From: Massilia phosphatilytica | GTDB taxonomy: Bacteria > Pseudomonadota > Gammaproteobacteria > Burkholderiales > Burkholderiaceae_D | NCBI RefSeq assembly: GCF_002968015.1 | Contig: NZ_PUIP01000007.1 | Coordinates: 1-64,000, forward strand | DNA length: 64,000 nucleotides | Reading direction: 5' to 3' | Part shown: positions 59,101 to 64,000 of the stretch, piece after piece | Numbering within the stretch: position 1 is the stretch's first letter | How the letters are laid out: each line of letters begins with the position of its first letter | Notes under the pieces: model-generated | The model's database searches: none | What the model saw: only the letters and a program-made list of their open reading frames with translations | What the model was told of the DNA's origin: nothing | Program-made: the position numbers and the translations under genes

Positions 59101-62100
59101 TTAGAACGTGTAGTTCATCTGGGCGCTGAAGGTGCGGCCCGTGTAGAAGGCGTTGTGCAGTTTCATGCCGACCTGCTGCTGCATGTACTGCTTGTAGACC
59201 TGGTTCGTCAGGTTGCCCACCTGCCCGCCCAGGCGCAGGTTGTCCGTGAACTTGTACTGAAAGCCCAGGTCGAGCTGGCCGTACGCGCCACCCCAGGTCG
59301 GCAAGCCGTAGTTGACGGAGTAATCCTTGCCGTAGTTCGGGCTGTCCGGGTTGCGGTCGATGCCATCGTTGCCGGCCGTGCCCCACGAGTTGGTCGACTG
59401 CAGGTACTTGGAACGCCAGCTGTACGCGAGGCGCAGCGACACCGCGTCCTTGTCGTACAACAGCGCCACGTTGTACGCCGTTTTCGACAGGCCCGTCAGC
59501 GGCATGTCGCCGAACACCTTGCCGTCCGTGTCGCAGCCCTGCAGGTTGCGGATCATGTTGGCCGTCAGCGTGTCCTTCGGCGTGCACCACGTCCCCTTGG
59601 CCGGGTTGTGATACGTCGTGCTGCTGTCGATGTACGTGAAGTTGCTCGACACCCCGAGGCCGGAGAACAGGCCGGGCAGCTTGTCGAAGTAGGTCTGGAA
59701 GCCCGCCTCGACGCCGCTGACGCGGGCGTCCATGCCGTTCACGGGTCCGGTGACCATGAAGTCGTGCGACTGTCCGGTGACGTCCGTCAGCGGGTAGACC
59801 GTGGTCTGCGCGATGATGATGTCCTTGAGGCGCTTGTTGAACACGCCGAACGTCGCCGAGCTGGCGCGGCCGAAGTAGTACTCGGCCGTCAGGTCAAGGT
59901 TCGTGGCCATGACAGGCCGCAGCGACGTATTGCCGCGCAGCGTGCCGTTGTACGCGATCGAGTCGAGCACCGGTTTCTGGTTGTCGCCGGGCGGCGTGTG
60001 CGTCTTGATGTCCATGCCCAGCGTCGTGTAGGCCTGCAGCAGGTAGAAGTCCGGACGCGACATGCCTTTCGACAGGCCGAGGCGGAACTGCAGCTCGTCG
60101 CTGGCCTTCAGGCGCAGGTTCAGGCTCGGCAGCACGCGCGTGTACGTGCTCTCGAATGTCTGCTTCTCCGACTGCGCCGGGATGTCCGGCACGCCCGGCA
60201 CCAATGGCTTGTTGGGCGGCGTGAACAGCGTGTATCCGATCGACTTGGGATTGGTCCGCACAACGCGCACGCCGACGTTGCCATCGATGGGATACACGAG
60301 CTTGTCGAACGCGAAGCGCAGCTGGGCGTAAGCCGCCTGCGTGCGCTCGTGCTGGTCGTTCAGGCCGATCGCATCGCCGAACTTCGGCGGCTTGTAGCTG
60401 CAGTCGTTGTTGCGACCGGTGGCGTTGGCTTCTTTGCACAGGGTCGTGTAGTAGTCGTGCAGCTTGTTGACGGCGTCGACCGAGTGGGACAGCGAGGCGT
60501 CGGGCACGATCACCGGCACGGGCGACGCCGCGGTACCGCCGAAGAAGTTGTTGAACTGGTGCAGATTATAGTCATGGGCGAAGCGCGGGTCGCCGAGGCC
60601 GGCGAACTGGGCCAGCGGCTGCCACGACTGGTTGCCGACCGCCCATCCCTGCGAGATCTGGACCCATTCGGAATCGTGGGTGGACTGCGTCACGGCCGAG
60701 CGGTCCGTCACGCGCACGCCGAAGCGCAGGTCGTTGAGGAACGGATGATCGAACGTGTACTTGGCATCCAGGCGCGCCGTGTTCATCTGCGCCTTCGCCA
60801 CGTCATGGTGCACCTGGGTGAAACCCCAGTAGTAGTGCGACGGATCGGCCAGGTATGCCCGCGATGCCGCGTCGAACGAAATCGACGGGATGCCGCCGCG
60901 CAGGTCGACCGTCTGGCCGGGCACCCAGCCGCCCAGGCCGACCGTGTTGTCGTAGCCGTCGGTCGTGGCCTGCACGTGCTGCAGGTCGGCCTTGAAGCTC
61001 CACGCGTCGCTGGCGCGCCAGGTGCCCGACCACGACACGTCGCGCGTGTCGGACGTGCGGCCGCTCGAACGCGCGTCGGTGCCGAAGCCCAGGCCCGTGC
61101 CGAAGCCCGGACCGCTGTTGGTCGTATCGTGCAGCGTGCCCGTCAGCAGGGCGCCGTTGGCGTCGTACGTGGCGCCCGGGTCCAGCGACAGCGTGCCCGC
61201 GTTCGTCCCGCCGAAGTAGGAATTCTCATCCGATTGCTGCTTGTAGCGCGAACGCAGGAAGGTCACGTACGAACTGAAGTCGCCCTTCTTCCACTGCAGC
61301 GCGCCATACAGGCCGTCGCGGGTGCGGTCGAAGGTGTTCTGTCCCCACGTCGCGGACGGGGTGACCCACACGCGCTTGCCGGGGACGAGGTTGTCGCGCG
61401 AGATGTACGGGCTGATCGACAGGCTGTCGCTCTGGTTCGCGATCCTGGAACGCGCGAGGTCGACCAGCACGCCGACCTGGCCGAACTGCGTGTCCCAGCG
61501 GTCCGAGTACAGGCCAGACAGGGACGGCGGCGCGGTCTTCCGGCGCAGCGCCGAATGGGACACCTCGGTCGACAGCGACACCTTGCGGCCCTTGGCATCG
61601 AACGGCAGCGCGGTGCGCAGGTTCACGAGGCCGGCGATGCCGCCTTCGATCTGTTCGGCGGACGGGTTCTTGTACACGTCCACGCCGGCCATCAGCTCGG
61701 GCGGCACGTCCTCGAAGCTCAGTGCGCGGCCGCCGTTCGCGGAGAACGCGTCGCGCCCGTTGAACTCCGAGCGCACCTGGCCCGCGCCCAGGCCGCGGAT
61801 CGACACGCCCGTGCCTTCGGCCGCGTAGTGGTTGACGCTGTCGCCCACGCCCTGCTGCGGGTCGACCCGGTTCATCGTGCGGTCGATGCTCACGCCGACC
61901 ACGCGCTGCAGCACTTCGGTCACCGACTTGTCCGGCAGCTTGCCGATGTCGTCCGCGACGATCGAATCGACGATCTCGTCCGCATTCTTCTTGATGTTCT
62001 GCGCCGATTCGAGCGCGGCGCGCTGGCCGTGCACGACCACGGTGGCCGTGTCGGCCTGCGCCAGCACGGCGCCGCTTGCCATCAGGGCCAGCTGCGCAAC

Positions 62101-62136
62101 GCCGATGGCGATCGCGGTTTTCTTGGTATTCTTCAC
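59101..62136 (-). CDS. TonB-dependent receptor (carbohydrate-type)
   Basis: 1011-residue outer-membrane receptor. A signal peptide (about 1-26) precedes a plug domain beginning ATVVVHGQRAALESAQNIKKNADEIVDSIVADDIGKLPDKSVTEVLQRVVGV, typical of the oligosaccharide-importing subfamily. A 22-stranded barrel ends in the required C-terminal Phe (FSAQMNYTF). ACGGAG lies about 8 nt before the ATG. It heads an operon with GH35 and GH51, so xylogluco- or arabino-oligosaccharides are the expected cargo. No SusD-like partner exists, as is usual outside Bacteroidota. Confidence 0.93.
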   Translation of the reverse strand: MKNTKKTAIAIGVAQLALMASGAVLAQADTATVVVHGQRAALESAQNIKKNADEIVDSIVADDIGKLPDKSVTEVLQRVVGVSIDRTMNRVDPQQGVGDSVNHYAAEGTGVSIRGLGAGQVRSEFNGRDAFSANGGRALSFEDVPPELMAGVDVYKNPSAEQIEGGIAGLVNLRTALPFDAKGRKVSLSTEVSHSALRRKTAPPSLSGLYSDRWDTQFGQVGVLVDLARSRIANQSDSLSISPYISRDNLVPGKRVWVTPSATWGQNTFDRTRDGLYGALQWKKGDFSSYVTFLRSRYKQQSDENSYFGGTNAGTLSLDPGATYDANGALLTGTLHDTTNSGPGFGTGLGFGTDARSSGRTSDTRDVSWSGTWRASDAWSFKADLQHVQATTDGYDNTVGLGGWVPGQTVDLRGGIPSISFDAASRAYLADPSHYYWGFTQVHHDVAKAQMNTARLDAKYTFDHPFLNDLRFGVRVTDRSAVTQSTHDSEWVQISQGWAVGNQSWQPLAQFAGLGDPRFAHDYNLHQFNNFFGGTAASPVPVIVPDASLSHSVDAVNKLHDYYTTLCKEANATGRNNDCSYKPPKFGDAIGLNDQHERTQAAYAQLRFAFDKLVYPIDGNVGVRVVRTNPKSIGYTLFTPPNKPLVPGVPDIPAQSEKQTFESTYTRVLPSLNLRLKASDELQFRLGLSKGMSRPDFYLLQAYTTLGMDIKTHTPPGDNQKPVLDSIAYNGTLRGNTSLRPVMATNLDLTAEYYFGRASSATFGVFNKRLKDIIIAQTTVYPLTDVTGQSHDFMVTGPVNGMDARVSGVEAGFQTYFDKLPGLFSGLGVSSNFTYIDSSTTYHNPAKGTWCTPKDTLTANMIRNLQGCDTDGKVFGDMPLTGLSKTAYNVALLYDKDAVSLRLAYSWRSKYLQSTNSWGTAGNDGIDRNPDSPNYGKDYSVNYGLPTWGGAYGQLDLGFQYKFTDNLRLGGQVGNLTNQVYKQYMQQQVGMKLHNAFYTGRTFSAQMNYTF

Positions 62137-62172
62137 CTTCAGTCTCCGTTTTGTCTTGGGTCGGACCGGCCA

Positions 62173-62194
62173 GGCGAAGATTAATTAGTTCGCC
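62173..62194. promoter_or_regulatory. Inverted repeat upstream of the TonB-dependent receptor
   Basis: GGCGAA (62173-62178) and TTCGCC (62189-62194) flank an AT-rich GATTAATTAG centre, 37-58 nt before the receptor start. It may be a regulator-binding site or lie in the 5' leader. No clean promoter was recognised. Confidence 0.4.
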
Positions 62195-62468
62195 GGTCGA
62201 TCCATTTCATTCTGCTGCGTGCGGGCGTGCCGCGGCAATGATGAAATCCCTCAAACAACCAACGAAAACAAGGCGCGCTTCGATGCGGCCCACGAAAAAA
62301 AGGGACGGCCAAAGCCGCCCCTAACCCACTTGAACGCGGGAGGAGATGATGCCGCGTATCGTCGGGGGAACGATACGCGGGTCACCGATGCATTCTACGA
62401 ACCGCCCGCCGGCGTCGCCACAACGAAATCCCTCAAGCGGGCGGTGAAATTCCGTGGACGCGGGGGCG
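62195..62468. other. Intergenic region between receptor and AraC-type sensor gene
   Basis: Holds a terminator for the AraC-type gene at 62295-62322 (GGGACGGC/GCCGCCCC on the plus strand, with the T-run on the minus strand) and an 11-bp perfect hairpin CCGCGTATCGT/ACGATACGCGG at 62352-62380 in that gene's 3' end. GAAATCCCTCAA is present twice, near 62243 and 62421, flanking both structures. No gene is seen. Confidence 0.6.
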
Positions 62469-63683
62469 TTACGACCCGGCGGATTCCGGTGCGCTGTCGC
62501 GCAGCTTGCGGAAGGTCTTCGGCGTGCAGCCGTATTCTTCCTTGAAGAGCTTGTTGAAGTAGGAGACGTTCCGGTAGCCCACGGCATACGCGATTTCCGC
62601 CACGCTCGTGTCTTCCTTCGCACCCAGCAGGCGCGCCGCCTCGGTCAGCCTGAGCTTGTTCAGGTACGTGGAAAACGTGAAGCCCAGTTCCGCCTTGAGG
62701 ATCTCGTTGATCTTGTTGCGACCGATGCCGAGCTTGTTCACCATGGTCTCGACGTCCAGTTCGGGATTGACGTATTCCGTCGCCATGAACCGCAGGATGG
62801 CGCTCTGCTCCTTGTCCCGGTGCAGGTCCTGGGACAGCTGCTGGTAAGCGACCAGCGGAATGTCGCGCCGCATCTTGTCCTTCACTTCCGCCAGCAGCGC
62901 CCGGGTGTGCCGGCGGAAGAACCACAAGCCATATCCAGGCCAGGCGATCACCATGAAGGCGGCGAACAGGACCAGGTAGCGCATGTCGCGGCCGGTCAGT
63001 GCCAGCGCCTTGACCTGGACTGTCGAGGGCACGCCGTAGGGACTCTGGAATGTGTTGCTGAACGACAGTTTCGCGATCCTGGTCAGCATGTGCTCCTGGC
63101 GCGCGAGGTTCAGCTTGTACCGATCGAACCACCACTGGTCGGTCCGGAGTCGCGCCAGGTCGAGTTCGACGTGCTCGCCTTTCTCGTTGCAGAAGAAATA
63201 GGTATAGGGCACGCGGTACGTATCGAACTTGCCGGGAACCGATACCTTGTCCTCGAACATCACGAGGCCCAATGCCAGCGTGTTCGCCGGCGCGCATCTG
63301 ACGTCGAACTCCACGGTGCTGTAGCGGGACAGGTCGACGTGGGTGAACTTTCCCGCGCGGTCGCGGAAGCCGAGTTCCGCGTGGACGAACGGATAGTCCG
63401 TCGCCTTGACGGACGTGAACTCGAAGCTCAGCGTGGAAGCATCATCGGTCAGCCGGATCGTCGAACGGCCACCGACTTCCGAGTCGGCCATGGTCTCGGC
63501 CCGCCATGGCAGGCTGCTGTCCACGGCGGGCAGCAGCGGCAGCCGGATGTAGGTGCTACGGATACAGGCATAGCCGATGAGTACGCTCGCCACGACGAGG
63601 CCCAACAGCCCGGCGAGCGCCTTGTTGTAGAAACTCTGCATTACCTGCTGCCACCTCGACAAATATCGGCTTGGCGGCGCCAT
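62469..63683 (-). CDS. Membrane-tethered AraC-family sensor-regulator
   Basis: 404 residues. A TM helix (about 22-42), a periplasmic beta-rich sensor of about 200 residues, a second TM helix (about 236-257) and a cytoplasmic AraC-type DNA-binding domain (about 305-395) are visible. The domain's second helix-turn-helix is in EIAYAVGYRNVSYFNKLFKEEYGCTPKTFRKLR. No kinase or receiver domain is present, so sensing and DNA binding are in one chain. The start could also be 63641, which opens directly before TM1. It is upstream of the receptor operon on the same strand and is the best candidate local regulator. Confidence 0.87.
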   Translation of the reverse strand: MAPPSRYLSRWQQVMQSFYNKALAGLLGLVVASVLIGYACIRSTYIRLPLLPAVDSSLPWRAETMADSEVGGRSTIRLTDDASTLSFEFTSVKATDYPFVHAELGFRDRAGKFTHVDLSRYSTVEFDVRCAPANTLALGLVMFEDKVSVPGKFDTYRVPYTYFFCNEKGEHVELDLARLRTDQWWFDRYKLNLARQEHMLTRIAKLSFSNTFQSPYGVPSTVQVKALALTGRDMRYLVLFAAFMVIAWPGYGLWFFRRHTRALLAEVKDKMRRDIPLVAYQQLSQDLHRDKEQSAILRFMATEYVNPELDVETMVNKLGIGRNKINEILKAELGFTFSTYLNKLRLTEAARLLGAKEDTSVAEIAYAVGYRNVSYFNKLFKEEYGCTPKTFRKLRDSAPESAGS

Positions 63684-63775
63684 GACGGTCGCCGGGGCGG
63701 CCGTCGCGCGGCCTCGTCAATATGATGACAGGTCGCCCATGGATTTGTCGAGATGCGCGCCGGGTAGCACACACA

Positions 63776-64000
63776 TCACGTCTGCAGCGCGGCCTCCCGC
63801 GGCGCGCCCTGCCCCTGAGCCACGCGCTGCTGGTACTCCCGCGGCGAACAACCGAGCTCGCGCTTGAACACGGCAAACAGGTATTGCATCGATGTAAATC
63901 CGCAACGCTGCGCCACTTCGGCCACGCTGCAGTCCCCTTCCGCGAGCAGCGCGCTGGCGGCATCGAGCTTGAAGCGCAGGATCTCGTCGTGCACGCTGCA
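63776..64000 (-). CDS. XylR-type AraC-family regulator, C-terminal part (partial)
   Basis: The last 74 codons of a gene that runs off the right edge. It encodes an AraC-type helix-turn-helix end, with CSVAEVAQRCGFTSMQYLFAVFKRELGCSPREYQQR preceded by VHDEILRFKLDAASALL. The VHDEILR(x)KL pattern is characteristic of the XylR (xylose operon) branch, where the ligand domain would be LacI-like and lie outside the window. It would fit xylose sensing in a xyloglucan locus. The N-terminal ligand domain must be read to confirm this. Confidence 0.7.
   Translation of the reverse strand, partial: CSVHDEILRFKLDAASALLAEGDCSVAEVAQRCGFTSMQYLFAVFKRELGCSPREYQQRVAQGQGAPREAALQT

Overview
The window is high-GC DNA from a betaproteobacterium of the order Burkholderiales, most likely Oxalobacteraceae (Massilia/Telluria/Pseudoduganella-like). 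This rests on protein character and gene order: carA-carB-greA, rlmE-ftsH-folP-glmM, pstS-pstCAB-phoU-phoB-phoR, alr-radA and tsaB-rimI-udg are chromosomal housekeeping blocks of that order. The PEP-CTERM protein and large TonB-dependent receptor also fit. I cannot name a species. No rRNA, CRISPR array, prophage or intact insertion sequence was seen.

Layout. Positions 1-5.5 kb hold the edge of an exopolysaccharide region: the end of a beta-helix protein, a Wzc-like chain-length/tyrosine-kinase protein, a Wza-like outer-membrane lipoprotein and a long TonB/TolA-like protein. 5.7-8.3 kb holds a GH1-like glycosidase, a metallo-beta-lactamase-fold lipoprotein and tRNA-Pro and tRNA-Arg. 8.3-19.6 kb is housekeeping (glmM, folP, ftsH, rlmE, yhbY, greA, carB, carA). 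19.7-23.7 kb is accessory: an HbpS/GlcG-like protein, a patatin lipoprotein, and a TetR regulator divergent from a hydrolase/oxidoreductase pair. 23.7-30.4 kb is a complete phosphate-starvation operon with a Pho-box promoter and a strong stem-loop after pstS. 30.4-39 kb holds a possible small membrane protein, a PilZ protein, radA, alr, lplT, a small repeat element and the tsaB-rimI-udg-DUF1853 operon. 39-44.5 kb holds a thioredoxin-like gene, an orphan molybdenum hydroxylase subunit and a PAS-GGDEF-EAL protein.

The most interesting part is 44.7-64 kb, a dense plant-polysaccharide utilisation locus. It encodes secreted GH29 alpha-fucosidase, GH2 beta-galactosidase-type enzyme, GH74 xyloglucanase-type enzyme with a co-transcribed PEP-CTERM protein, GH3 glycosidase, GH51 arabinofuranosidase, GH35/DUF5597 beta-galactosidase, a 1011-residue TonB-dependent receptor, a membrane-tethered AraC-type sensor-regulator and the end of a XylR-type regulator. 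Together these match the bonds of fucogalacto- and arabino-xyloglucan. The backbone would be cut by GH74 outside the cell, oligosaccharides imported by the receptor, and fucose, galactose, arabinose and glucose removed by the exo-enzymes. The one expected activity not seen is a GH31 alpha-xylosidase, which may lie beyond the right edge.
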